Positions 1 to 8,952 are shown, counted from the first letter of the stretch. The stretch is 52,477 nucleotides of DNA from Colwellia sp. MB3u-41 (GCF_014076845.1 NZ_JACGUT010000085.1:1-52477), one strand, 5' to 3'. Program-made: numbers and translations. Notes: generated by a model not told the origin, from the sequence alone.

Positions 1-400
1 GTGATAATACTAGTAAGTAGTAATGCCTCAAAGTGATAAGAACAGCATGCCAAATCAGGGCCATTATATCTGCTATCCAGGCAGTTCAGTCGCTTTTATT
101 TGAAGTCTATGACCGCTTTGGTGGCTTAGTTCACACTCGAACTTAGCTGCTTATTGGTAAAAAGTTATTATCAAACGACACTTGTATTCAACTAAGGGGA
201 ATGTCAGCTATCAGGAAACTACTAGCGTAATGTGGTTGTTCTGCCATCTCCACTGTTGATCAAAACATACAAAAGATTTTAGTGACAATTCTCAAGTGCT
301 AATGTCTTCAGTGTGGCAGGAACAGTCAATAACCTATTAATAATTACATCAAGACACAATAATTATTACAAAGTCTATATAAAATTTCACTTATAAATTA
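1..400. other. Non-coding stretch upstream of umuD
   Basis: I see no convincing gene here. The stretch holds one copy (109-130) of a sequence beginning ATGACCGCTTTGGTGGCTTA that recurs in inverted orientation at 5328-5349. It otherwise looks like degenerate AT-rich intergenic DNA. The umuD promoter must lie at its right end, next to the LexA box. Confidence 0.6.
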
Positions 401-420
401 TACTGTGTTTTTGTACAGTA
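401..420 (+). promoter_or_regulatory. LexA (SOS) box of the umuD operon
   Basis: The 20 bases TACTGTGTTTTTGTACAGTA match the gammaproteobacterial LexA operator (CTGT-N8-ACAG) with both half sites perfect at 403-406 and 415-418. The box lies 16 bp before the umuD ATG and overlaps a TATAAT-like hexamer at 419-424. This predicts DNA-damage induction of umuD, umuC and the yedK-like gene together. Confidence 0.93.
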
Positions 421-435
421 TAATTGTTGTGTATT

Positions 436-849
436 ATGAAAGTTATTCCTATTTTTATCGAGGCTGGTATATCTGGCTTTGAATCACCCGCAGCAGAATA
501 TAAAGAACTTGGATTATCTCTAGACCAATTATTAATTGCAAACCCTGATGCTACTTTTATCGGTGTGGCTAAAGGACAATCAATGCAAGATATAGGTATA
601 TTTGATGGTGACTTGTTGTTAGTTGACCGCTCCGAACAGGTAAAAGATGGTGATGTCATAGTCGCTAATTACAATGGCTGTTTTACCTGTAAATTTATTG
701 ATAAGAAGCATGCACAGTTGATATCAGCCTCCGTACTGCATCAACCTGTAAAAATAACACCTGAAGATGAGTTTCAAATTGAGGGCGTGGTTACTCGCTC
801 AATACGCTTACATCGACAAGCAAGAGAGCTTACCGCATGTATGCGTTAG
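436..849 (+). CDS. umuD: UmuD, SOS mutagenesis protease subunit
   Basis: This 137-residue S24-family protein self-cleaves on RecA filaments to give UmuD', the partner of UmuC in DNA polymerase V. The catalytic serine is in GQSM (Ser49) and the lysine in FTCK (Lys86). The N-terminal arm has the conserved GFESPAAEY segment. The residue before that glycine is serine rather than the cysteine of E. coli UmuD; an Ala-Gly pair lies three residues earlier (A10-G11), so the scissile bond may be there. The ATG at 436 is preferred over upstream TTG codons because the family begins at MKVIPI. The last codons overlap umuC by 13 nt, indicating translational coupling. A LexA box lies just upstream. Confidence 0.95.
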   Translation: MKVIPIFIEAGISGFESPAAEYKELGLSLDQLLIANPDATFIGVAKGQSMQDIGIFDGDLLLVDRSEQVKDGDVIVANYNGCFTCKFIDKKHAQLISASVLHQPVKITPEDEFQIEGVVTRSIRLHRQARELTACMR

Positions 850-2093
850 TTGATGCTGTCTCTTATTACGCATCTTGCGAGAAAGTATTTGACCCGTCCA
901 TAAGAAATAAACCTGTTGTTGTATTGACGAACAATGACGGTTGTATATGTGCAGTTTGCCCTATTGCACGACGTTTAGGTGTGCCCAAGTTCAAACCATA
1001 CTTTCAAATTAAACATTTCTTAGCAAAGCATAATGTGGTGATCCGTTCTTCCAACTATGAGCTGTATGCAAATCTAAGCGACAAGATGATGAATGTCATA
1101 TCAAGGTTCTGCGATAATCAGTACGTTTATTCAATTGATGAATCATTTTTACAGTTCAAAAATTACAACAAACTCATCACTGACTGGCACGAGTATGGTC
1201 ATACCATCAGAAAAGCGGTATGGCGTGAAACACGATTACCGGTTGGTGTAGGTTTTGGAACAACACCAACATTGGCTAAGGCTGCAAATCATGCAGCTAA
1301 AAAATTATCGGGTTATGATGGTGTCGCGGTTATTAATGATGACAAATCGCGCAAAGAAGTCTTATCGCGCATGACAGTAACGGATGTATGGGGCATTGGC
1401 TCTCGGTCAGGTAAACGATTAAACACCTTAGGTATAAATACAGCGTGGGAATTAGCTAACCAATCACCTAAAGTGATGCGTAAACAATTTAGTGTTGTCG
1501 TTGAACGTACTATTAATGAATTAAATGGCGTTGCTTGTCTCAATTGGGAAGATATAAAACAACCGAAAAAAGAAATATTTTCTACCAGATCGTTTGGTGA
1601 ACGAGTCACTAACTACCATGCATTAAAAGCGGCATTAACAACCCATGGTTCGACTGTCGCACGTAAAGTAAGGAATCAACAATCGTTAATCAAAAGGTTA
1701 TTAATTTTTGCTGCTAGTTCACCACACGATGATAATTACTTCAACAAATCGGTGATCTATGAATTTCCTATCGCAACAGACAATACATTAAAAATTGCTA
1801 ACGCTATCTCAACGGTTATGACTGATGTTTTTATTAATGGCGTTAACTATTACCGTTGTGGCGTGGGTGCAATACAATTACAAGATAGTAAGTTTCAGCA
1901 ACATGATCTATTTACAGTGAATACTGATGATCCTGAGCTAATGAACTGCTATGACGTTATAAATAATCGATACGGGAATGCTACTGTTGAAGTCGCTAGC
2001 GCAGGTCAAGTACATAAATGGAACATGAGGCGTGAATTTTTATCGCCAAGCTATACAAGTAAATGGCATGATATTCCTAAAATTATTTGTTAA
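837..2093 (+). CDS. umuC: UmuC, catalytic subunit of DNA polymerase V
   Basis: This 418-residue Y-family translesion polymerase copies damaged DNA with UmuD'2 at the replication fork. The metal-binding acidic residues are visible: Asp6 in MYALVD, and Asp101-Glu102 in YSIDES. The conserved YASCE segment follows the first motif, and the little-finger and C-terminal regions are present, so length is normal (E. coli UmuC is 422 aa). The start ATG lies inside the end of umuD in another frame. The yedK-like gene begins 10 nt after the stop, giving a three-gene SOS operon. Confidence 0.95.
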   Translation: MYALVDAVSYYASCEKVFDPSIRNKPVVVLTNNDGCICAVCPIARRLGVPKFKPYFQIKHFLAKHNVVIRSSNYELYANLSDKMMNVISRFCDNQYVYSIDESFLQFKNYNKLITDWHEYGHTIRKAVWRETRLPVGVGFGTTPTLAKAANHAAKKLSGYDGVAVINDDKSRKEVLSRMTVTDVWGIGSRSGKRLNTLGINTAWELANQSPKVMRKQFSVVVERTINELNGVACLNWEDIKQPKKEIFSTRSFGERVTNYHALKAALTTHGSTVARKVRNQQSLIKRLLIFAASSPHDDNYFNKSVIYEFPIATDNTLKIANAISTVMTDVFINGVNYYRCGVGAIQLQDSKFQQHDLFTVNTDDPELMNCYDVINNRYGNATVEVASAGQVHKWNMRREFLSPSYTSKWHDIPKIIC

Positions 2094-2103
2094 GGCATTT
2101 TAA

Positions 2104-2679
2104 ATGTGTGGTCGATTTAGTGTTGTTGAGAGAATAGCTCCGCTAGTTAGTAACCTGTTCGATACTTCTTTTAAAGTAACGGCCAATACTAACTTTAGCC
2201 CTAGTCAGTTAGCGGCAACAATCACAACTGCCCCATTAGGGTACCAACAAGTAAATGCCAATTGGGGAATAAAGCCAAGCTGGTCCAAAAGATTAATAAT
2301 CAATGCCCAGTCTGAAACAGTAGCAACAAAACCTACTTTCAAGCGAGCTTTTCAACATCAACGATGCTTAGTGCCTTGTAACGGTTGGTTTGAATGGCGC
2401 ACAGAAGAAGGTAAGAAAGTTAAATATCTTTTTGAGCATGCTGACAAAATGCCACTGTACATGGCTGGCATATTATTCGAACACGAAATAACTGAACTAG
2501 TCACATTAACGACAGCCCCTAATGCCAAATGTGGAGAGTATCATAAGCGCATGCCAGTACTTATATTGCCTGAACACGCCGATTATTGGTTTAATTCAGA
2601 TAATGAGCAAGTATTTCCACTCTTAAATCATGTGAATGAAGAGATGATTAATGTTTTTAATGCTGATTACAATACCTAA
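2104..2679 (+). CDS. SOS response-associated peptidase (YedK/HMCES family)
   Basis: This 191-residue SRAP-domain protein should form a thiazolidine DNA-protein crosslink with abasic sites in single-stranded DNA, shielding them from cleavage and error-prone bypass. Cys2 (MCGRF) becomes the reactive N-terminal residue after Met removal. Asn67 (NAQSE), Glu97 (WFEW) and His147 (YHKRMP) match the other catalytic positions of the family. It sits 10 nt after umuC and so is likely under the same LexA box. This pairs a polymerase that crosses abasic sites with a protein that protects them. The following 260 bp to the next gene contain no ORF I can support. Confidence 0.9.
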   Translation: MCGRFSVVERIAPLVSNLFDTSFKVTANTNFSPSQLAATITTAPLGYQQVNANWGIKPSWSKRLIINAQSETVATKPTFKRAFQHQRCLVPCNGWFEWRTEEGKKVKYLFEHADKMPLYMAGILFEHEITELVTLTTAPNAKCGEYHKRMPVLILPEHADYWFNSDNEQVFPLLNHVNEEMINVFNADYNT

Positions 2680-2939
2680 AGCTGGTTAGTTTTTAGTACT
2701 AATATCCCCTGGTGCGCATAGCGGAAGCTACGAGTGACTAACTCAATACTTCAGCTCCTAGCCAATTGCGGACATTCAGCCTTTGCAAATTCAGGAGAAA
2801 ATTTAGGGCAATATTAGCCAATATTTGCAGCTCACTCGTGTGGCTGCTTTAAGACTCATTGCTGCGGTTGCCGATTCATATGGTAAGGCAAAAAAACGTA
2901 TCAAACAGAAATTAATATATTTTACCAATTAAACATTAT

Positions 2940-4646
2940 TCAACTTTTTCTAATTAAAAGCTCAAATTCATCAATAGGAACAGGTTTATTAAATAAATAA
3001 CCCTGAAAGTGAATGCAGCCATTATTAAGTAGAAACTGTCTTTGCTCTTCTGTTTCAACCCCTTCAGCAATTACACTTATATTTAGGCTGTGTGCCATGG
3101 CAATAATTGCACGAATAATTGCTTCATCTTGGATGCCCGTGACAATATCATGTACAAATGATTTATCAATTTTGAGTTGATAAATGAGTAATTTCTTTAG
3201 GTAGTATAATGATGAATAGCCCGTCCCAAAGTCATCTAATGATATAGTAATGCCCATTTCATTTAACGTATTGATAGTAATAATTATTTTTTCAATATTA
3301 TCTACCAACATATTCTCGGTCAATTCCAATTTAAGCTTAGTAGGGTTGATGCCATAAAGTTGTATAGTTGCCTGCACTTGCGCTACAAATTCTGTTTCAA
3401 AAAATTGCTTAGGACTCACATTGACTGACAATGTGAGATGATGCGTCAGTGGATCTTGTTCCCATCGCTTCAACTGTGCACAGGCGGTTTGCAGTACCCA
3501 TTGCCCAATGGCGATAATAAGTCCTGTCTCTTCTGCGACTGGAATAAAGTCCAAAGGAGAAATGATGCCACGTTTTGGATGCTGCCAGCGTATTAAAGCT
3601 TCAGCACCAAAGGCCCTCCCGGTGCTGTCAACTTGTACTTGATAATATAATTGAAATTGCTCTTGCTCAATCGCTCTGCATAGCTCATTTTCAAGATTAA
3701 CACGAGCAGTAATTATCTCTTGCATGATTGAATTAAAGAAGCTCAGAGTATTACGACCTTTACTCTTGGATTCATACATAGCAATATCAGCTTGCCTTAA
3801 TAGTTCATTTGGTTTGAGTTCATGACCCATGAATAGTGTGGCCCCTATGCTGGTGGTATTCTGGTAGTAATGAGCATTAAGTTGATAGGGTTTATTAAGT
3901 GTGAGGAATATTTTTTCGGCTACATCGTTGGTTTTAGCAGCGGCTTTGATGACATTATCGCTTAAATCTTCTAGCACTATCACAAACTCATCACCCCCTA
4001 AGCGAGCAATAGTATCTTCTGCACGTATACAGGTAATTAGTCGTTCAGCCACCTGTTGCAGTAACAAATCACCAATATCATGTCCGAGCGTATCATTGAG
4101 GTTTTTGAAGTGGTCTAAATCTAGAAACAATACCGCACCCTGATGACCACTACGTGCACTAGCGGCTAAAGCTTGATTAAGTTTATCAAATAATTGCCAG
4201 CGGTTAGGTAACTGCGTCAGCATATCATAGTAAGCTAGGTTCTTGATTTCATCTTTTTGAAATTCAAGCTCTTTATTGGCGATAACGAGTTCAGCCGCTC
4301 GCTTTTCTTTTTCATGATTTTGAAATTCAAGTTCTTTATTGGCGATAACGAGTTCAGCCGCTCGCTTTTCTTTTTCATGATTTTGAAATTCAAGTTCTTT
4401 ATTGGCGATAACGAGTTCAGCCGCTCGCTTTTCTTTTTCATTATTTTGAAATTTAAGCTCTTTATTGGCGATAAAGAGTTCAGCCGCTCGCTTTTCTTTT
4501 TCATTATTTTGAAATTCAAGTTCTTTATTGGCGATAACGAGTTCAGCCGCTCGCTTTTCTTTTTCATTATTTTGAAATTCAAGCTCTTTATTGGCGATAA
4601 AGAGTTCAGCCGCTCGCTTTTCTTTTTCATTATTTTTTTGAGCCAC
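2940..4646 (-). CDS. GGDEF-EAL cyclic-di-GMP enzyme with repeat coiled coil
   Basis: This 568-residue protein makes and/or degrades the second messenger c-di-GMP. Residues 5-130 are six near-identical 21-residue repeats rich in Glu/Lys, predicted to form a coiled coil. The diguanylate cyclase domain follows, with GGDEF at 217-221 and an RAED inhibitory I-site at 208-211, five residues before it. The phosphodiesterase domain has EAL at 349-351 plus the later ELTEN, DDFGTGYSSL, KIDKSFV and AEGVE motifs, so both domains look catalytically intact. There is no membrane segment or sensor domain, so it is probably cytosolic with signalling through the coiled coil. The start is GTG at 4646. It stands alone, not in an operon. 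Confidence 0.92.
   Translation of the reverse strand: MAQKNNEKEKRAAELFIANKELEFQNNEKEKRAAELVIANKELEFQNNEKEKRAAELFIANKELKFQNNEKEKRAAELVIANKELEFQNHEKEKRAAELVIANKELEFQNHEKEKRAAELVIANKELEFQKDEIKNLAYYDMLTQLPNRWQLFDKLNQALAASARSGHQGAVLFLDLDHFKNLNDTLGHDIGDLLLQQVAERLITCIRAEDTIARLGGDEFVIVLEDLSDNVIKAAAKTNDVAEKIFLTLNKPYQLNAHYYQNTTSIGATLFMGHELKPNELLRQADIAMYESKSKGRNTLSFFNSIMQEIITARVNLENELCRAIEQEQFQLYYQVQVDSTGRAFGAEALIRWQHPKRGIISPLDFIPVAEETGLIIAIGQWVLQTACAQLKRWEQDPLTHHLTLSVNVSPKQFFETEFVAQVQATIQLYGINPTKLKLELTENMLVDNIEKIIITINTLNEMGITISLDDFGTGYSSLYYLKKLLIYQLKIDKSFVHDIVTGIQDEAIIRAIIAMAHSLNISVIAEGVETEEQRQFLLNNGCIHFQGYLFNKPVPIDEFELLIRKS
4257..4634 (-). repeat. Six 63-bp tandem repeats inside the GGDEF-EAL gene
   Basis: Six direct copies of a 63-bp unit encode residues 5-130 of the c-di-GMP enzyme. 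Copies differ by only a few bases, giving V/F, E/K and N/H changes. Because 63 is a multiple of three, gain or loss of a unit keeps the frame. Long reading frames are open through the array in other frames on both strands, which is a side effect of the repetition. Confidence 0.95.
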
Positions 4647-4670
4647 TTTATATTAGTCCCTTTATATTAG

Positions 4671-4697
4671 TCACTTTAGTCACTTTAGTCACTTTAT
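4671..4697 (+). repeat. Three 9-bp tandem repeats upstream of the GGDEF-EAL gene
   Basis: TCACTTTAG is repeated three times (last copy imperfect at its final base). A related imperfect duplication of CTTTATATTAGTC lies just before it. The array is 25-50 bp upstream of the GTG start, so copy changes could alter spacing in the leader. Confidence 0.85.
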
Positions 4698-4917
4698 CTT
4701 AGCTATTTAAAGCTATTGTTCAGTTTGATTTTTGATCTTTTAGACGCCTAAGTTGATGAATTTCAAAGTTCATAGGGACTTTTACTATCAATAAGGGAAA
4801 GGGCTAAGTCTTTTTTATTGTTCGTCATAATGAACAATAAAAATTTCACATAAAATGAAAAAAATAATATATTTTCCGTACAAATAAGTAATTCTTAATC
4901 AATAAAACAATACAGCT

Positions 4918-5510
4918 ATGACCGCTTTGTTGACTATCAAGATGAAGGTAGTTCAACGTCTAACGAACACTATAAACAGTTCGAAAATCCATTGATGTTA
5001 ACGTCCGCTATCGTATCCTAGCCGACTTAAATTGAGGGAGATATTAGTCACGATTTCAGACCGCTTTAGGCTCCAAGTTGCCATTTTGAAATAAAGTTCC
5101 AACGGCAGTAATGAGCTTAAACCAGCCCCACAAACAAGTAGTAAGTTTTAGTTAAACTTACCCCGAATATGATCATAGTTTCTCAAAAGCTTAATGACCG
5201 CTTTTGGCTAGCTGAAGAAGTCTCTAATAATCACTAGCCCTATGTTAACAAAGATACGAGCTGACATTAGCATCGATAGCTGTTTGGAAGTTTAAGAATA
5301 CGTTGAACTACCTTATCTTGAAAGGCGACTAAGCCACCAAAGCGGTCATTGATGTTTTAAACAAAAGTGACTGCTTCTTCCGACAAAGAAGTCATTAGGT
5401 ATTATTGAATCTTACGACAACAGCTAGCCAAAAACTGACATTAGGTTTTGAGCTACTAAAAGCTATTCACAACCTATAGCGGTCATTATCATATTGATCT
5501 TGTGAATATA
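4918..5510. repeat. Non-coding region of dispersed inverted repeats (ATGACCGCTTT type)
   Basis: No gene is visible between 4698 and 5842. Within it ACCGCT-type motifs recur at about 4920, 5062, 5197, 5341 (inverted) and 5480 (inverted). Longer inverted pairs include 5202-5214 with 5421-5433 (TTTTGGCTAGCTG). Another is 4918-4965 with 5290-5349, sharing the motif and AAGGTAGTTCAACGT. The copy at 5328-5349 also pairs with 109-130. A further related match joins 5380-5397 to 7407-7424 in inverse orientation. This looks like a worn family of small non-autonomous or structured repeats. Confidence 0.6.
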
Positions 5511-5645
5511 TTACCTCTTATATTCCAAATCGGATTTCGTTCTGATAATCTAAATTATCGGAAGTCAACTAATATAAAATATAATAGGCTAAAATTGATT
5601 TACTGATTCCAATAGTTTATCACTGCAGGAAATATACATCTAAGT

Positions 5646-5668
5646 ATATTGTTTGCACCAAACAATAT
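5646..5668. repeat. Inverted repeat upstream of the lectin gene
   Basis: ATATTGTTT, five bases, then AAACAATAT form a perfect 9-bp inverted repeat about 175 bp before the lectin ATG. No T-run follows it, so it is more like an operator or hairpin than a terminator. Function is unknown. Confidence 0.5.
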
Positions 5669-5723
5669 TTATGAACATTAATACAACCAATCTAACCTTA
5701 TACTCACATCATTCTCCACAAGA

Positions 5724-5800
5724 AATGTAATTATAATGTAATTACATTGTTAGCAAGCAGGTGTTTATGTATTGACTATATTGTAAAACTCAGTATATTC
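5724..5800 (+). promoter_or_regulatory. Putative promoter and operator of the lectin gene
   Basis: A TTGACT -35 box (5772-5777) and TATATT -10 box (5794-5799) are separated by 16 bp. Upstream, AATGTAATTA occurs twice with an 11-bp period (5724-5733 and 5735-5744). The second copy is part of the 14-bp palindrome AATGTAATTACATT (5735-5748). The helical-phase spacing suggests a binding site for a dimeric regulator, most likely an activator given its position about 24 bp upstream of -35. Confidence 0.5.
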
Positions 5801-5842
5801 CATTCCAAAAATAAACATCAGTTCATTATACAAGGATAAAGA

Positions 5843-7315
5843 ATGAAAAAAATTTTACTCTCAGTATTATTACTTCCTATCGTAGTAGAAGCATCTACAT
5901 GGGATGTTTTGCATAAATGGGAGGTACCTTCAAAAGAGGTTCAAACACAAGAGATCGTCTGGAATACATATTCGAGCCAAGTGGAAAGCTTCCGTGAGAA
6001 CTACAATAAACAAGAAAATCAACTTTGGCGATTAAATAGTAATACTGCTACTGATACTGGCACACTTATACGAGCCCACCAAAGTATTGACTATGCCGAT
6101 AATAATTATTTTATCTTTGGAGATAGTATAACGGTTTTACCTGATTGTATTTATGGACTTTGTTCAACCTTTTTGGAAGCAAATAAAACCCTACCATTGT
6201 CACACCCAAAAACCTCTTCTGGGAACGTTAACATTGATACTAACGGCAATAGTTTCTCTTCATGGGGAACATGGGCTGGTGCAACTGATGGTGAATACGC
6301 TATGACAGTTTCATTTGCAAAAGTAACAAGTGACTATAAAGTTAATACTAAAAATTATACTCATGTATTTATATATAATTTAAATACCAGTAATCTCCCT
6401 GCTAATGGTACGACTTTGAATCCAATTCGGGCATTTCGTATCTCTCCAGAGCATAGTCTTAATACATCCGTTCAAGGAGCTGAGATTGCTAACGGCAAGG
6501 TCTATATTCAACTCGGTCTTTATGAAAATTATGACCACGACCATCGGAACATTATTTTAGAATATACGATGGAAGGAAAATATATACAAACACATGCACT
6601 TGAAGCTAAGAATGTGATTAACACCGGGAGTACAGAACAAACTTACCCTGACTACTTAAAAGTAGAGTACGAAGGTTTAATGGAGAAGGATGGAAAGATA
6701 TATGCTCAAGTTTTTTATGAGTATGGTTTTATTGAGCAAACAAAAACTTATAAAAGTTTAGTGTATGAAGCAATAGATTCAACACGTACTATAGGGACCA
6801 GGGTTAAATTTGTTAATAAGGCAAAACCTAATGGTCCATCAGATCCTAGGAAAATATGCATTGACGGTGAAAGCTCTACTTTTACTGCGTGGAAAGGTCA
6901 AAATGTTCAAGCTTTCTACTGTGATGGTGGGCCTGATCAATCGTTTGAATTATGGCGGGACGGAGAAGCTTTAACGCCTTTAACTATAGGCTTTAATAGT
7001 GTCATCCCTGAATATGATATGTACGGGAATGAACTATGGTTTGAGATACGCCCTGTTTACCCGACTTCGACTCCTCTTTGCTTAGACGCAAGTGGTTATT
7101 CTGGCAGTAAAAAAGCTAATGTGCAGTTTTGGTATTGTCAAGATTTACCAGATCAAAAATGGAAAATGAAAAATAATGGTAGTCTCATCAATAAACAAAA
7201 AGGTATGTGTTTAGACATTGCAGGTTACAAGGGGGAATCAAATAGAAATATGCAGCTTTGGACTTGTGATTATTACTCAGACCAGTCTTGGAAAGTTGAA
7301 ACGAAGTATTATTAA
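5843..7315 (+). CDS. Secreted protein with C-terminal ricin B-type lectin domain
   Basis: This 490-residue protein has a short signal peptide (MKKILLSVLLLPIVVEA, cleavage expected before Ser18), so it should be exported. Residues from about 335 to 490 carry three ricin-B/QxW-like units with paired cysteines: CIDG...FYC, CLDASGY...WYC...DQKW and CLDIAGY...WTC...DQSW. Such beta-trefoils bind galactose-type or other glycans. Residues 20-330 are rich in aromatic and beta-forming residues and match no family I can name; a beta-propeller or helveticin-like fold is possible but unproven. It has its own promoter and a strong terminator, so it is monocistronic. It could be an adhesin, a glycan-degrading enzyme or a toxin. 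Confidence 0.75.
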   Translation: MKKILLSVLLLPIVVEASTWDVLHKWEVPSKEVQTQEIVWNTYSSQVESFRENYNKQENQLWRLNSNTATDTGTLIRAHQSIDYADNNYFIFGDSITVLPDCIYGLCSTFLEANKTLPLSHPKTSSGNVNIDTNGNSFSSWGTWAGATDGEYAMTVSFAKVTSDYKVNTKNYTHVFIYNLNTSNLPANGTTLNPIRAFRISPEHSLNTSVQGAEIANGKVYIQLGLYENYDHDHRNIILEYTMEGKYIQTHALEAKNVINTGSTEQTYPDYLKVEYEGLMEKDGKIYAQVFYEYGFIEQTKTYKSLVYEAIDSTRTIGTRVKFVNKAKPNGPSDPRKICIDGESSTFTAWKGQNVQAFYCDGGPDQSFELWRDGEALTPLTIGFNSVIPEYDMYGNELWFEIRPVYPTSTPLCLDASGYSGSKKANVQFWYCQDLPDQKWKMKNNGSLINKQKGMCLDIAGYKGESNRNMQLWTCDYYSDQSWKVETKYY

Positions 7316-7330
7316 AAGTTAACACTATAA

Positions 7331-7364
7331 AACCGTCGATAAAAACTATTATCGACGGTTTTTT
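7331..7364 (+). terminator. Rho-independent terminator of the lectin gene
   Basis: A 12-bp perfect stem (7331-7342 with 7349-7360, containing CCGTCGAT) and 6-base loop are followed by a run of T. It begins 16 bp after the lectin stop codon. Confidence 0.92.
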
Positions 7365-7610
7365 ATTGCTTATACCTCTTTTGAAAGCATAACTTGCTAA
7401 ATAATCTTATGACTCCTTTGTCGGATCACTTGTCGCTAGATAAGCCAAGGCTAAGGTCTTCTTTCGTATCTTTGCTGACTATTTTAAGGTCGATTCTTTA
7501 TTAATAAAAAGGTCGTCTATGTAACATAACCTGAACTGTGTTGATGATTGCTCTACTTCCGCTTATGGCTATCAGTTGACTTAAATAATAGCCAACCACT
7601 AACGTCAACA
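7365..7610. other. Non-coding DNA left of the IS4 element
   Basis: No gene is supported. At 7407-7424 it contains a sequence that matches the inverse of 5380-5397 in 16 of 18 bases, linking it to the dispersed repeats upstream. The IS4 element interrupts this non-coding DNA. Confidence 0.5.
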
Positions 7611-7620
7611 CTACGCACAT

Positions 7621-8952
7621 CGATGTCATTAACTTAAGGTTAATTTATGCATTTACAATAAGTTAGCTAATTGCTAACCTGCCTATGAATTAAAAATAGA
7701 GATAAATCCCTAATGAGCTGTTCAGTATTTAATTCAAATAGTACAAAAACCAACCAATAAAATTCATTCAACTGAATTTTTAGAAAATCACCGTAAAAAA
7801 CCTACAGATTTCACTCGAAATCGCACGCTTACTTTTCCTCGTTTAATGAGTTTTATGTTGAATGCGCTTAATGGTTCAATTCAAGCTGAACTTGTTCGGT
7901 TTTTCAATGTTATCGACGATAGCTACTTATCAACAAAGTCTGTTAGCACCGCAGCTTTTTGTAAAGCCAAAATGAAACTATCTCATCAGGCATTTATTGA
8001 GTTAAATGATGATTTGGTTCAAACGTTCTATGAAGCGGCAACCATTGATGAATGGCAAGGCCATAGACTGCTAGCTGTTGATGGCTCAGTCACACAATTA
8101 CCTATCTCTAACAAACTACTTGAGTATTTTGGTAAAGCTCGCCCACATGCCGCTATGCCTCATGTTCGTCTTTCACAACTTTATGATGTTAAAAATAATA
8201 TTACCCTAGATTTACAGGTAGAAAGCCATTCAACAGGAGAGCGTGAAATGGCGCTAAAGCATTTAAATAAAACCCAAACAGGTGACTTAGTCGTTTATGA
8301 CAGAGGTTCTCCTGCCGTTTGGTTTTATAAGTACCATATGCTAAAGAATGTTGATTTTTGCATGCGCATTGTTAAAAGATCTAATGTTGTTAAAGCTTTC
8401 TTAGAAAGTGAGAAATATAGTGATGTCGTTGATTTCCCTTGTGTTGAAAAATCTCTTCGTAGATGTAGAAAAGATAAGATATCGACAGAATCACTACAGT
8501 TAAGGTTAGTGCGAGTTGACCTGCCATCAGGCGAGCCAGAGATTTTGGTTTCATCATTAACAGATATACAAGCTTATCCTACTACTCTTTTCGCTAATTT
8601 ATATCACCAACGCTGGGGAGTTGAAGAAGATTTTAAAGTATTGAAAAGTCGTCTTAATATTGAGAATTATTCTAGTGTTTCTGTTGAAGGTGTTTTACAA
8701 GACTTACACGCTAAGCTATTAACTAAAAACCTTGCAGCTTCTGCGATAAATCAGCTAAAGGATAACGTTGTCAGACTCATTATGAAGCTAGCTGAGCTTG
8801 AGTTATACGAACTGATATTAAGTAAAATATCAAAGAATTTAAGTGCTATTCGACCTGACCGGAAGTTTTTTCGACAAGACCGTAGAAACAAAACAAATAA
8901 GTACCCAATGAATTATAAACGTATGTGTTAAATCCTTAAGTTAATGACATTG
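7621..8952 (+). mobile_element. Complete IS4-family insertion sequence
   Basis: The 1332-bp element has 19-bp terminal inverted repeats with one mismatch: CGATGTCATTAACTTAAGG at 7621-7639 and, inverted, CAATGTCATTAACTTAAGG at 8934-8952. Outside them the 9-bp sequence CTACGCACA occurs in direct orientation at 7611-7619 and 8953-8961, with one extra base on the left. This is a target duplication of the length expected for IS4-type elements. The intact duplication shows a simple, fairly recent insertion into non-coding DNA. It carries one transposase gene. Confidence 0.9.
7846..8931 (+). CDS. IS4-family DDE transposase, N-terminus uncertain
   Basis: This 361-residue transposase catalyses movement of the surrounding insertion sequence. 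The catalytic residues are present: Asp79 (AVDGS), Asp152 (YDRG) and the YREK signature (Tyr253, Arg256, Glu260, Lys267). The C-terminus is complete and ends 2 bp before the right inverted repeat. The reading frame stays open upstream from 7846 to 7717, about 43 codons. That stretch encodes family-like sequence (STEFLENHRKKPTDFTRNR) but has no ATG, GTG or TTG. An ATG at 7713 is in another frame. So either the 5' end has a frameshift, or an unusual start is used. Activity of the ATG-7846 form is doubtful because the conserved N-terminal segment would be missing. Confidence 0.85.
   Translation: MSFMLNALNGSIQAELVRFFNVIDDSYLSTKSVSTAAFCKAKMKLSHQAFIELNDDLVQTFYEAATIDEWQGHRLLAVDGSVTQLPISNKLLEYFGKARPHAAMPHVRLSQLYDVKNNITLDLQVESHSTGEREMALKHLNKTQTGDLVVYDRGSPAVWFYKYHMLKNVDFCMRIVKRSNVVKAFLESEKYSDVVDFPCVEKSLRRCRKDKISTESLQLRLVRVDLPSGEPEILVSSLTDIQAYPTTLFANLYHQRWGVEEDFKVLKSRLNIENYSSVSVEGVLQDLHAKLLTKNLAASAINQLKDNVVRLIMKLAELELYELILSKISKNLSAIRPDRKFFRQDRRNKTNKYPMNYKRMC

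Noticed and set aside
4235-4670. Long alternative reading frames on both strands across the GGDEF-EAL repeat array
   Set aside because: They exist only because a 63-bp unit without stops is repeated; they share no sign of their own start or function.
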